From contig CM027378.1 in assembly GCA_015680905.1 (NCBI GenBank), forward strand, positions 71,267,501 through 71,331,500: 64,000 bases of DNA, given 5' to 3'. The stretch's first letter is position 1. Each line of letters begins with the position of its first letter. A program made the position numbers and the translations under genes. The DNA is from Coptis chinensis. Taxonomy: Eukaryota > Streptophyta > Magnoliopsida > Ranunculales > Ranunculaceae. The notes beneath the pieces were generated by a model. The model ran no database searches. It saw only the letters and a list, made by a program, of their open reading frames with translations, and had not been told where the DNA came from. Below, piece by piece: positions 1 through 10,799 of this stretch.

Positions 1-137
1 TAGTTTGAGTATTATCTATATTTGACTTATGTTGTTTCAAGACAATTCAAATTCAAATTGAAATTGAAATTACAATATTGGAAATGAACTAACAACAACA
101 ATGGAAATGAAAGAACTAAAACAATATTAAAATTAAT

Positions 138-1060
138 CTAAATAGTAGAAACACCACCCCCACTAGAAGCACCACTTGGAGTTCCAAACATTCTACTCTC
201 TCTCCTTTGGCGAATTATCTTCATTTTCATCGTCTTGAAGTATTCGACAACTTCCAGCTCAAGGGTGGAAGTATCATATGTTAATATTTTGTTGTCTTCT
301 TTTCACTTCTTAAGCTCCATCATCTTCACCCTATTGGTGGTGGCATTCGTCATTTCTGCCAAATACTTCTCCATCATCTTGTAATTCTCTCCTCCTTTTT
401 TCAACCTTTCTTTCTCACCCCTTCTTTTCGGTGGTCATTTTTTCTTATTTACACTTCCACTTCCACCTCTACGTCCACCACCATTTCTACCCCCAACTTG
501 TGTAGGAAATGGATAAATTAGAATGCCACCAAGAGTTGTCGCCGGCGTTGTGGGTGTTGAAGGCACAACTTTGTCATCTACATCGAGAATGACGTTGGTT
601 GGTCTCCTCGATGTAGTTGTGGACCGGCTCTCCAATTCTTCATTCTATTTTGGGCTATCCCTGAGGAAGACCCAACAATGCTCAAATTGAAAGTGTGCGT
701 TATGAGCAAACATATATGTTGTTTTTGCCTCGGTTAACTGATCTTGGATCGTTGTGCCACTTCTTGATGTCCTCTCCAAAGAGGAGAGAATTCCCACCCA
801 CCGGTTGGAAGATTTTTGGATGTGTCCAAATCGAGTGGACACCGAATTCTTGATTCTCTTGTTGTTTTCGCCAACTTTCTCTTTCGAAATTTCTCTAATA
901 TTCTCTCCCAATTGTGTGTGACTCGTTACCCTGCACCAATAATTGGATCTTGATTAACATATATCCACACTTTGCAAAGAGCCTCGTCTTCTTGAATTGA
1001 AAATTTGGCATACCTTGTAGATTTCTTTCCTTTTGATGTGGTTGCATGTTTATTTGGATC
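138..1060 (-). pseudogene. Myb/SANT, NAM-associated accessory protein of PIF/Harbinger, decayed
   Basis: In the family this protein is the DNA-binding partner of the PIF/Harbinger transposase. The N-terminal part (about 920-1020) reads KFSIQEDEALCKVWIYVNQD, resembling the usual EED-x2-L-C-x-AW-x-N-x-S-x-D start of the SANT-like domain. The next part (645-911) has GHIQKSSNRWVG, LTEAKTTYMF and FEHCWVFLRDSPK, which match the core of the NAM-associated C-terminal domain. Downstream in the same frame, 435-635 continues with RPTNVILDVDD and a Gly/Arg-rich tail; the end (near 138) reads FGTPSGASSGGG. Visible damage: a TAG stop right after RDSPK, where the family has Trp (probably TGG to TAG); a frame change near 911-925 between the two SANT pieces; and another frame change in the last 100 codons. 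It is a plain DNA-transposon relic. The overall fold assignment is fairly safe; the exact start is not. Confidence 0.6.
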
Positions 1061-1220
1061 AATTAGTTGTACTTAAAGTAGTGATTGTTGTAGTTGGAGT
1101 AGATAGAAATTTTATGAGAATTGGGAGTAAATGGTGAGAGAGTTGTGTGAATTAGTTGCTATAAATTTGCAATTTCAGAAAAACTAGTCATTTCTAGCCG
1201 TTGGGATGTCTAGACTAGAC

Positions 1221-1290
1221 AGACGGCAGAGTTTCTATCGTCCGTTACAACTTAATATACGGACGGCAGAGTTTCAGTCGTCCGTCTCCC
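1221..1290. repeat. Two tandem copies of a GACGGCAGAGTTTC unit in the transposon's subterminal region
   Basis: Two near-identical units containing GACGGCAGAGTTTC and TCGTCCGT occur at about 1221-1246 and 1262-1287. Each unit can pair with itself through GACGG and CCGTC. Short repeated motifs near the ends are common binding sites for transposon-encoded proteins; that role here is inference. Confidence 0.5.
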
Positions 1291-1425
1291 GAACTTAACA
1301 GTTGCTAAAAAGTGTGATTGGAATGGTTTTTGGAGTTTGGGCTGCCAAATTTGGATTGGGGTGCTAAAAGGCCTATGTGACACTTTTTAGCAGCCAATTA
1401 TAGCAACCCTCCATTGGACTTGCTC

Positions 1426-1730
1426 TCATATGGGTTGTACATGAAGGTTGCGGCTATTATTCAAGTAAACTGAAAAGTTTTTTTAACCTAATAAACTAAT
1501 ATGGTATCAAATGACCATTTACGCCCTCAACATGTAACATATTTACTGTATTACAACTTGCCATTTTGGATCAGATATTATCCGACGGATATCCTTAATA
1601 ACTAAATTGGTATCCGATATCTTTTTGGATGTTAAAAAATATAAGTATCCAAATCCGATATTCGAAATTTTCAAATAATATCTGATTTTTCGAATCGAAT
1701 ACGGATTTTCGACTATCCATCTGCACCTTA
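1426..1730. other. Non-coding, AT-rich; no gene seen
   Basis: I see no ORF with family resemblance here. The stretch 1560-1700 is built from repeated words such as TATCCGA, CCGATAT and AATCCGATATTCG in both orientations, which suggests a decayed MITE, but no terminal repeats or target duplication could be read. Confidence 0.4.
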
Positions 1731-1893
1731 GTCCAACATCGCTAAAAGCTGAAGTAACCACTAAGTATAAAATTGTAGATTTTTATAAACTAGTATCGAT
1801 GTTTTTTCTAAAAAAACCCCACACCTTGATCTAGTCTAGGATGGTTAAGTGGGGACAATATCGATACTAGTAAGATTTGTGGGCCTAACATTT
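1731..1893 (-). repeat. Fragment of a short LTR (TRIM-like), same family as the solo LTR at 27694-27933
   Basis: Read on the minus strand, the block starts TGTTAGGCCCACAAATC and carries ACTAGTATCGATATTGTCCC, CACTTAACCATCC, GTGTGGGGTTTT and ATCGATACTAGTT in that order. The solo LTR at 27694 has TGTTAGGACC, ACTAGTACCGATATTGTCCC, CACTTAACCACCC, GTGTGGGGTTTT and CGGTACTAGTT in the same order. The outer border on the low-coordinate side is not clear, so this may be a fragment. It is treated as a fossil LTR. Confidence 0.55.
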
Positions 1894-2004
1894 TGGTGGT
1901 AATGTAGTATGAAGATTAATTCTAAGATATCTTTGGCATGTTGAGCCATACGTTCTGAAATATCCTACTATCTTAGTATATTAAAGTTCTGGTAAGACTG
2001 TAAA

Positions 2005-2393
2005 TCTATCTAACAAAACAGAACGGTGTGGGGCCCGAAGGGCCCATCCGGTGGCTACAAATCTTCCTCACAAAATATGACATGGCGAATCCAAGTGATT
2101 TTGGGGTTTGTGTAATTTTGTTAAACCAAATCAGCATCCATGTGATCTATCTAAAAGTCACTCAAAAGTCAACAATTGCGGCTGGGATTATAAACACTGG
2201 GCTAGCCTATAAACTGTTGGGCCTCCAAATTTAACATGATATTGCATATAGGGCTGGCCCAATTGATGCTATTGAGCTTATGGATAATGACCAATTGGGC
2301 TTGTAGAGGAGATAGCGCGGCGTCAAGTTCATGTTAGATAGGGCTGAAGGCGCGTTGAGTTCATAAGTATCGTACCGCACGGGCATACCCTAG
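2005..2393 (+). mobile_element. Small non-autonomous Helitron (candidate)
   Basis: It starts A|TCTATCTAACAAAACAG and ends GTACCGCACGGGCATACCCTAG|T. That gives a 5' TC, a 3' CTAG (CTRR) and insertion between A and T with no target duplication, as expected of Helitrons. The hairpin before CTAG is weak (CCG..CGGG). No coding capacity is seen. Confidence 0.45.
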
Positions 2394-2585
2394 TTTTTTT
2401 TATAATAGTATTCTTGTGTGCCCAATTTTTTTTTATATGACTCGACACCAATAGCTGGACGAGGGATGAGGGGCTCTAGACATTCTAGTTGTGAGTATTT
2501 CACTGTCTTCTAGTATGGTGGCAGCAGAGTCGCATATATGTACATATCAGATATTTAGATTTACATGAAGTTAGGTACTTATAAG

Positions 2586-2880
2586 TAGGGGCAACCCTGA
2601 GGACAATCGACATAGGCGTGCGGCTAGCCCCCAAAAGTTAGCTCAACATTAGGGCCCATCCTCCTCCGGAACAATTTATTGTATATTAGTTTAGTAAAAA
2701 ATAAACTAAAACACAAAGTAGCTCAGCTGACAGTAAGACAGACATATAACTTGTCGTTCATGGGTTAGTCTGCTCAGGTCAACTTTTGCATCTTCTTTTT
2801 AAAAAAAATCGGGATTTACATTTTAATTAGCCTCCTAATTGGATTTTGGCTTAGGCCCCAAAGTCTCAGGGCCGCCCTTG
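2586..2880. mobile_element. hAT-like MITE
   Basis: The terminal inverted repeats are TAGGGGCAACCCTGAG on the left and, read inward on the other strand, CAAGGGCGGCCCTGAG on the right. The flanks CTTATAAG (2578-2585) and ATTATAAG (2881-2888) agree in 7 of 8 bases, an 8-bp hAT target duplication with one change. The 295-bp length and lack of an ORF make it non-autonomous. Confidence 0.75.
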
Positions 2881-2964
2881 ATTATAAGCATTTGATTTTT
2901 GTGGTACCAAACTGCCAAATTACAAAATGATCCCACAGATATCTACTATATACTATCACCTCTC

Positions 2965-3293
2965 TCTATATTAAAGCAGAGTACATCTTATATAGACAAT
3001 CTCTTTTCTAGGTAGCACATTCTTGAGACATAGATATGTCATGTGGACACTCTTAATTAATCATAAGAAGTTTCCTAATACAACATGAACTCTTAATCTT
3101 AAGAAATTTCCTAATACAACACAACTCTAATAAGTCAATCAAACAAGAAAATTTTATAAGACTCCAATAAAAAAAAAAACATTGCTAAAACAACTCCAAA
3201 AACTTATGATAATAATTGTCAAACATTGAATTCCTCACAAAAATTTAAGGGATGGGAATTTAGAAATGATTCCGGCCATATGGCCGGGTCTAA
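2965..3293 (+). mobile_element. Small Helitron (candidate)
   Basis: The 5' end reads TCTATATTAAAGCAGAGT, the same start as the next element at 3301. The 3' end has a strong hairpin, CCGGCCATATGGCCGG, followed by GTCTAA, a CTRR terminus. The base after CTAA is A rather than the usual T. There is no ORF. The hairpin plus CTRR is the main support. Confidence 0.55.
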
Positions 3294-3300
3294 AACCTTG

Positions 3301-6300
3301 TCTATATACTAAAGCAGAGTCCTCCAATGGAGAATTTTCTCTCTCCTATGTGATACTATAATATGAGAGTTAGCATTTTCTCTCTCCTATGTGGCACTCT
3401 AATATGAAAGATAGTCTTTTCTAATAGCCTATAATCCCACGTATATGGAACCTCTTTGGAGAGTTTGAGTGTATTTGTAATTCTTATATTTGGAGAGTTT
3501 GAGTGTATTTCCAATTCTTATATATTTGATCAAATAAAAAAAATTGCTAAAAAATAGGTGATTTGTAAAAGGTAATTTCCTATTACGAATCAAACACTTT
3601 TAGTATTCCAATTCATATATATTTGATCAAATAAAAAAAATTGCTAAAAAATAAGTGATTTGTAGAGCACCAAATTATTTCGAATATATCCTTAACGCGG
3701 CCTCAAAAACACTACATATTATGTAGTTAATAACTTATTATAGGGTGTAAAATCAGCTTCCGACGGTTCCCCACATTCTCTAAGGATTATGTGAGATATA
3801 CCGAATTAGAATACTCAAAATGTTATTCACATAACCCTTTCATATACCTAAAATTTGCATTTGTTGTTGGTTATTAACTTCTTAAGAAGTAGACCAATAT
3901 ACTTCCCGAGTAAGTTCTCGAATACCCATCACGCACTTTCACATTTTTAATATATGCATTTTTCTTTCTTGGATCTCATTCTGATTTTCAAACATATGCA
4001 TGCTACAATATGATAATACATATTGAAAGTCTAAACCTGTAAAAAGAACACCTGCTTATTATGAAAGAGTGCTTTTATTTGCACATTTGATTTATGTTTC
4101 TTTGTATGACATTGTTTCTTTAGACAATCTAATGATATATCTAATACTCATCCAAACACGCACAACCTCTCATATACATACACTCGAACACTCGATTAAG
4201 AAAATGTCAAAGTTAACACAAGATTAAATGCCAAGATGCAAACTCTCCCAAGTTCTTTCTCATTAATGTAGAGAACTGTGCTTCTATCAGCTTAAGAACA
4301 TTATGAAAGGATCGGACGATCACCGGTAGTCATATTTGGAAGACAGGTAGATGTAATACATGGTTATGTATGTGATGTTGTTTTTCTATTCAATTTATAT
4401 AGAGCAATATAGTACGTTTACATGTGAATCCATACAACTTTTTCCATCACAATAAGAGCTGACTATAACATCAATCTAGATTTTGTATTCGGATATCATC
4501 GGGAAACACAAATGAACTGAAAAACAAAATTGTATTTGGCATTTGGGACGGTTTCCTTTAGGGCCCAATTGGTAAGCAAAACCTTAAGTATATGTACTTA
4601 ACTAATTTCATTTATAAACAATACATTAGCTTTCTTTGAACTGAATATATACAACCTTCTTACATTTTATTTCAGCTCCTGGAACAGAAATTGGAATTGA
4701 CTCTTATAACAAATACAAGATACGTTGAGTGAAATTACTTCATTCAGGAGCGATGATTAAATTAACTGATCGAGGCGGCTGTCATTGGTTTCCCAAGTTT
4801 TTTTTTTCCGAGTATAGGAAGATAGGATAGTGCTAAAAATAAATTTTCAAAATTTGTGTTCATTCTGAGTGCACGAAAATGTGATAGTGCTAAAAGATAT
4901 GGGTTAAGATGCTTATAGAATGTCCATATCATGGAGTAAGATCCTACCAAGTATGTTTCACCTCTTTAACTTTATAAATGAGTGTGGATGCTTATAGAAT
5001 GTCAATATCATCATGGAATAGGATCTTGCCAAGTTATATAATAATATGATGTCCTATACGAGCTACTCTTGGTATTGCATAAGAAAGTTATTATTGAATT
5101 TGCATTGTGATAAGCATTTCAAAGTGATGGAACTACAATTGAACTTGTAATAGCTCAACAACTTTTATTCGATACGCAACAAACTTTGGTTGCAAAGAGA
5201 GCCACCTAAATATTTTTTTGTTATAGAAATTTTAATAATTTTGGAGTAAAATATATCGAAGCTTAAAAATTCTTACGAGTGGTCTACTGATAATGGATGG
5301 ATACTAATCTTTAATTGATCCAAAATAGTGAAAAGTGTTTCTGTGAATTATTGTTATGCTTATTTTTATGGCACTTTATTGATACCATCAAACTTAACCT
5401 TTTCAACATTAGTGTACTATTGGAAAAATTTTATGGTATTATTTCTTCATCCAAACTTTGTTTTGCAATGTGTTTGCAGAAACATTGAGAATAGATAAAT
5501 CTACTTTAAGAAATAAGAAAAAAATGTGAAATAAGATGGAATATTTGAGCATTTTATTGTAAGTTCAATTAAGGTGTGTGTTAGAAGTTTCAAGTTTGGA
5601 AAGGAAATGTTATTTGAAAGATTTACTCTTCGATTTTCCATCCATTTGATTATTAGATTGTTCAAATCTAAAAATTAATGGTCATTACTCATTTTACCTA
5701 CTCAATCTTACATTAACACTTTGACATGTTCACACTGACGAAAGACATAGAACGATATGATCTTTTGTTATTCATCTTGGAATTGAATAAGTATATTTTA
5801 CATGTATACAAACAATCACCTAGAAAAAAAAAGAAAATACTTGGAGAAGTATTCTAAGTAGGTGAACACATTTTCTTGAATGAGAATTTATTTTGTATTA
5901 ATCAATTCATCGTAGAACACAGTAATGTGATAAATCTTTTCAAGTGGGAGTAGTGTATTCTTTGAAGATATGGAAACAATCAATATATTTTAGTGATTTG
6001 ATAGATATTTTAGTGATTTGTACACATTAGTACATAAGCCGAGTAGTGATAATTTACCGTTAAATCACCATAAATTTAAGAAAACTATTATACAAGCTAG
6101 ATCGAGTTTAAGATAATTTCATTTGAAAATTACAGATTAATATCCTAAACTATAAAGTAATATCTCAATTTGATCATTTAGTTTCCAAATACTTATATGC
6201 ACCATAATCGCTACTCATTAACGTATTTCGATTTATTTTCAATAAAAATATATTATGATTTGAAAATTTGTGTGAAATATTTTGTAAAGCATTTTCAGTA

Positions 6301-6348
6301 CGCAAAATATTTAATAGATCCCGTACGTATGCCCGGGTCAAAATCTAA
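3301..6348 (+). mobile_element. Larger non-autonomous Helitron (candidate); no gene seen inside
   Basis: The 5' end TCTATATACTAAAGCAGAGT is the same terminus as in the 2965 element. The 3' end reads CCCGTACGTATGCCCGGG then TCAAAATCTAA|T, a decayed CCCG/CGGG hairpin close to a CTAA terminus with T following. Over the 3 kb between I find no helicase or Rep motif and no ORF worth calling, so it would be a non-autonomous member or two partial elements sharing termini. The region is strongly AT-rich. A 46-bp duplicated block near 4910 and 4987 (GATGCTTATAGAATGTC..) lies inside. Confidence 0.45.
3335..3665. repeat. Cluster of short direct repeats near the Helitron 5' end
   Basis: Three duplicated blocks follow each other. 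TTCTCTCTCCTATGTG occurs at about 3338 and 3379. TTTGGAGAGTTTGAGTGTAT occurs at about 3453 and 3490. ATATTTGATCAAATAAAAAA occurs at about 3522 and 3617. They look like stepwise local duplication. The palindrome TTTGATCAAA lies in each copy of the last unit. Confidence 0.7.
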
Positions 6349-7070
6349 TGTATTCTAAATTGTTGACATTGTAAGCCCGTAAATGGCATATTTGTTTACC
6401 TAAAAAAAATAGCATATTGTTGTGTGCCTTGCATTTATGCTACAGTGAATCCTCAATGACAAAACTCTCGCTCACTTTCGCCTGAATTGATTTTTGAGCT
6501 ATTGATCAGCAGAGTGACTTCGATCCAACAGATGACTTTAGAGTTGATCAATTATCAAGTTTTCATTACGTTTACTAATACTACTAGGTAGTGACTACTA
6601 CACAGGCTATGAGGGTAAGGAGTACAACTTCAACGTCAAAGATCTAGTATGAAAAGAAGACTTTTATGACCCTGCATTAAACACCGATGTCTAGGGTCTG
6701 GACAGCGATAAAAAGTGAAGTCATAAAGATGCTGATACGTATGGACTAGTTGAAGAAAAAGACGCGAGGGCATAAGATTGTGCCAACTTTGAACACGTAA
6801 TTAATTTAACTGCGTGCATGGGTAATTGCGGACAAGTATGGGTGTCAGCTCTATAGTGATTTCGTGTCGCTACCTTCACCACATCATATAAGTCAACAAC
6901 ATTATCTTCTTGGTTGCACTCACTCTTTTTAGTTAAAAATACGTAACATATTATTATTTGGATCATGATCATATAGACCTTATCTAATCAGTGGTATTGT
7001 GGTGCTACATCAATTATTTGAACGCATTTTGTTGTCATGCCAATACGTATATCTGTGGCCGTGCTTCTTG
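6349..7070. other. Non-coding between Helitron and MITE; no gene recognised
   Basis: Several short frames occur but none shows family resemblance. One frame around 6600-6660 reads TGYEGKEYNFNVKDLV and DFYDPALNTDV, which looks protein-like but is interrupted by stops and matches nothing I can name. It could be a worn gene fragment. Confidence 0.35.
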
Positions 7071-7244
7071 CAGGGCCGCCCTGTGTTTCGAAAGTCCCAA
7101 TACAAAGTCTGAAAAATTGAGCTTTTGTATGTGTTTCTAACACTATAGTGGGGCTTTAAGAGCTTTACGAAGCCTTTTTTTTTTTTTTGTTTATATTGAG
7201 CCCTGTGCAAAGCCTTAGACAGCATAGGCCTAGGGCCGGCCCTG
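7071..7244. mobile_element. hAT MITE with exact 8-bp target duplication
   Basis: A 174-bp element starts CAGGGCCGCCCTG and ends AGGGCCGGCCCTG, so each terminus is itself a palindrome. GCTTCTTG flanks it exactly on both sides (7063-7070 and 7245-7252). Open frames that overlap it on either strand are therefore incidental. Confidence 0.88.
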
Positions 7245-7547
7245 GCTTCTTGAAGCCCTCCATACGTTTCTTTTTTCTCTCTTTGGCTTTCTTCTCCAAC
7301 ACACTTTCTCTTTTTATTGTTGTTGAGCACATGAGTTCGCATGGCTCTTGTCCAACAGCCATCTGTCACGTGTATGTCCATTCTCTTTTTTCTCTTGTTC
7401 CTGCAACTTAAACTGATACATCGGCCCTAAACTGATATTGCATTAGAAACTAATTGAAATATTCAGAATATTGTTAGTACGTATACGATATTTGGCCACT
7501 ACAAGTCTACAATATCCAATTCAGGGGAAACCACGAGGATTATTATG
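7245..7547. other. Spacer; nothing recognised
   Basis: This is pyrimidine-rich on the plus strand (7260-7400) with no recognisable coding, RNA or repeat feature. It ends at the GAGAT target duplication of gypsy element A. Confidence 0.4.
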
Positions 7548-7552
7548 GAGAT

Positions 7553-8115
7553 TGTAAAGGTGTGAATTAGTTTGGGCTTTACAAATGTGATTAAGGTGGA
7601 GGAGAAGGGGATTGTAGATTGGAAAGACCGAGTTCATTTGGAGCGAACTGCTTACGTATCTAGCTCTCACTTCTGGGGGGATAGTAGAATCAGGTCTGGC
7701 GTAGTTCATATATGTAGTATTTATAGTTGATAAATCATGAGGATCCACACAACACGTGTACTGACAAGCAAAAATATATGGTTGAGATTGAGAAGGAGTG
7801 TATCGATAGTGTTAATAGGAATACCGTAATGATGAGGGGTGATTGCAGTGGTTCATATTTTTTACGGTAATGGATTATGTAAGGATGGCTTTGGTAATGA
7901 TTGCATCTAGATGATGGATGCATATGATGTCATTAGATGGAGCGTTCTGCGTGAGGATGTGCGAGTTGAGCTACTTTGGAGCGATCTCATAGATCGGGTA
8001 TGCGAGCTGATGATGTGAGTCACTCTGAAGCCAGCTCGGAGGACGAGGACATGAGGTCGGTATGGTGGCCGGGCACGTGCTTGATATTCTTGGATGAAAA
8101 TATCACTCTCTCACA
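7553..8115 (-). repeat. 3' LTR of gypsy element A
   Basis: A 563-bp terminal repeat whose plus-strand reading starts TGTAAAGGTG and ends CTCTCACA. It matches 14504-15054 along its whole length. It contains CTGCTTACGTATC (plus strand), the A-family version of a motif shared by other LTRs in this window. Confidence 0.93.
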
Positions 8116-8130
8116 TAGCCCCCTCTTAGT
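8116..8130 (-). other. Polypurine tract of gypsy element A
   Basis: Directly inside the 3' LTR the minus strand reads AAGAGGGGGGCTA next to the LTR start TGTGAG. This is where a plus-strand primer tract is expected. Confidence 0.7.
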
Positions 8131-8187
8131 AGGTCGTTTTGTACATTGAAGCGATCTGCTGAGAGAAAACGGTGGCGCATGTTGAGC

Positions 8188-8427
8188 ATAAGAAAGCGTG
8201 TTGCTCGCGGAGAGCGTTCTCGCTGAATTGAGCCTAGAGTTGTAGGTCATCAACTAGTAAAAATTGTAGAGGCTGAGAAGCCTATGAGCTAGAGTGAGTG
8301 TGTTAGCTTAAGAAAGTGTGTTGCTCACGGAGAGCATTCTCGTTGAGTTGAGCCTAGAGTTGTAGGTCATCAACTAGTAAGAACTGTAGAGGCTAAGAAG
8401 CCTATGAGCTCGAGAGAACGTTTTGTG
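8188..8427. repeat. 120-bp tandem duplication between integrase and 3' LTR
   Basis: Two adjacent units of about 120 bp, beginning near 8188 and 8308, share AGAAAG-GTGTTGCTC, GAGCCTAGAGTTGTAGGTCA and GAAGCCTATGAGCT with scattered substitutions. Tandem repeats in this position are common in Tat-lineage elements. Confidence 0.75.
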
Positions 8428-8599
8428 CTTGAGAACGTTTGAACTCATGAGAGTGTTTAGTTCGATATAGAGCGAGTTGTGTGGGTGTTTGGAGATTTAA
8501 TGAACTATTTTGATAGCGATGAGGCATGTATACATGGTAATAGCAATAAAAGTAAGAATACAATGTAAATGAAAAACTTTATTGATAAAATTTCTTCAA

Positions 8600-9811
8600 A
8601 GAATAAGTGTTCCAGGGATGTGGTAATGCTTGACCATCCTGTGTTTTGATCCAATATGCTCTATTGCCAACAACTCGCTCCACAATGTAAGGGCCTTCCC
8701 ATGTTGGTGCCAGCTTAGAGTCATCCTTAGTTTTTTTCAGGACTAAGTCCCCAGGCTGAAAAGATCGAGGATTGACTCGCTTATTGTATGACTTTTTGAG
8801 AGTTTAATGATAAGAGGCCACTCTGATGGTTGCTAGGTCACAACGTTCTTCAAGTAAGTCGACCTCTCGCGTGAGAATGGAGTCATTCTGTCATGATTCG
8901 ACGATTTCAGACCAAGTCGTGGTAACTGTCAGTTCGGTGGGAATAACGACCTCCACGCCATAGCATAGTAAAAATGGTGGCTCGCTTGTGCTAGAGCGAG
9001 CTGTAGTTCGATGAGCCCATATGATGTTCTCCAATTGATTCGACCATTGGCTCTTGTTCTTTTCAATCTTTTTCTTCAAATTTTCCAAAATTGCTTTGTT
9101 GTTGGCCTCTGCTTGGCCGTTGCTTTGGGCATACTGGGGAGTGGAGAATGCATGAATGATCTTCCACTTTGCCAGAAACTCCTTGACTATTTTTCCCTTG
9201 AACTGGGAGCCATTGTCCATGACAAGTGTATGGGGTAGATCAAATCTGGTAATGATATGTATCCAGATGAAGTTTCTGATGTGTGACTCTTTGACATAAG
9301 CTAAGGGGACCGCTTCCACCCACTTAGTGAAGTAATCAGTGACAGCAAGGACGAATTGAAATCCGGTACTTTTATGTGGGATGAATGGTCTTATGATATC
9401 TAAACCCCACATGTGAAATGGCCAAGGGCTGACGATGTTGATTAATTTGCGAGCGGGATGGATGATATTGTGGCCAAATGTTTGGCATTTGAGGCATTTC
9501 AGTACGTACTTGTTGGCATTTACCTGCATTCGTGGCCAGAAGTACCCTTGGGAGATCGCTTTGTGAGCTAAGGAGCGACCTCCAACATGATTCCCGCATT
9601 CGCCCTCATGGATTTCTGCGAAAATCAGCTGACCTTGTTCTGGGCTTATGCACAGCAAGTGAGGTCCGCCAGCAGACTTTCTGAATAGTTTGTTGTTGAC
9701 CAGGTAGTAGCGACATGCTTGATATTGAACTTGTCTGGCTCTGGCACGGTCTTCTGGGGTTATACCATGTTGGATGTACTCTATGATGGGTTGTATCCAT
9801 GTTTGACTCAT
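8600..9811 (-). pseudogene. Integrase region of gypsy element A (fossil)
   Basis: The order on the minus strand is as follows. An N-terminal His/Cys zinc-binding part (HEGECGNHVGG, then CLKCQTFG) comes first. The catalytic core follows with WGLDIIRPF and LVMDNGSQFKG for the two aspartates and NGQAEANNKAI for the glutamate. The chromodomain-less C-terminal part ends near 8610, where LAPTWEGPYIV-type sequence can be read in a short frame. These are typical of Ty3/gypsy integrases. Treated as part of a broken element. Confidence 0.88.
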
Positions 9812-10063
9812 CTGAATGTCAGAGAGTAGGCATAGGTCGCTGATTTCCAGGATGTGCTAAGCTTGGTAAGTAGGTCGGTCAATGACTTCGATAAGTAATT
9901 GTCTAAGGGCGCAGTTCAGTGTTTGAGTAGCAAGATAAACTAAACTATATGTGTGGCGATTCTCATCATGCAATAAGTGGTGTATGGTGGCTTTCTTGAA
10001 AGAAGGAAGCAATTGATAAACAACATGAAAGTATTTAGAAAGGTTACCTTCATGGGTAGTGTA

Positions 10064-10798
10064 CTATTTAGCAATCTGACGAACAACCAGTTGTGAGTCA
10101 CTAAAGACTTGAAGCTCCTGGACACCGAGCTGTAGTGCCATTATGAGTCCCATGATTAGAGTTTCGTACTCCGCCTCGTTATTAGAGGTCGTGAAGTCGA
10201 TGCGAACTGATTTCTCAACCATAGTGCCATCTGGGGACACTAAGACGACTCCGATTCCGCTTCCTCTGGGGTTGCTAAAACCATCCACAAAGAGTGACCA
10301 GGTTGACTTGTCCTGCTGTTTAGTGGACGGGATATCTGTTTCTGGTTCCAAGTTCAGGTTGTCGATAGGAAAGTTTGCTAGAAAGTTAGCAACGACATGT
10401 CCTTTCTGAGAAGTGCGCGGGACGAACTCAATATGATGTTCACCAAGTTTTTCTGCCCATATAGCCATGCAAGTTGTCTTGTTGTCTTTAAGAAGGATCT
10501 TATTCAGTGGGAGGTCGATAAGTACTTTGAGTGGATGTGCTTGAAAGTAAGGCTTGAACTTCCTTGTAGAGTACAACAATATGAGTACTACTTTTTCAAT
10601 GTAGGAGTAGTTCTTTTCAGCTAGTGTTAGTGTCTTGCTTGTGAAGTAGATCGGCTTTTCTGAGCTGTTGTCCTCTTTGAAGAGAACCGAACTGATGGCG
10701 AAGTCATATACTGTGAGGTAGATCCCCAACGTTTCACCATCTGTTGGTTTGGCCAGGACAGGTGGTGTTGTTAGGTATTCTTTGAGAGTAAAGAACAC
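10064..10798 (-). pseudogene. RNase H plus archaeal-type second RNase H of gypsy element A (fossil)
   Basis: The first half reads as the usual Ty3 RNase H next to RT (LGIYLTVYDFAISSVL, PIYFTSKTLTLAEKNYS). After a linker with HIEFVPRTSQKGHVVANFLA comes a second domain starting WSLFVDGFSNPRGSGIGVVL and containing NNEAEYETLIMGL and FSDSQLVVRQI. These are the D-E-D positions of an archaeal-type RNase H. Two RNase H domains in tandem are characteristic of the plant Tat lineage, which is the main evidence for naming the lineage. Confidence 0.88.
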
Positions 10799-10799
10799 T

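Larger units (their letters stand above)
1..1425 (-). mobile_element. PIF/Harbinger-type DNA transposon, right-hand part
   Basis: The block ends at about 1425 with a sequence that reads, on the minus strand, GAGCAAGTCCAATGGAGGGT followed by TGCTATAATTGGCTGCTAAA. This is the usual look of plant PIF/Harbinger ends (GAGCA..CCAATGG..GCTA). Inside lies a minus-strand ORF of the Myb/SANT NAM-associated family, the accessory gene of these elements. The left end lies outside the window, and no transposase ORF is visible in the part shown. A clean TAA/TTA target duplication cannot be read next to the right terminus, so the border is approximate. Family placement combines the terminus and the ORF. Confidence 0.6.

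Noticed and set aside
7010-7411. Overlapping frames on both strands around 7200
   Set aside because: They read through a 174-bp hAT MITE and its flanks; no family resemblance.
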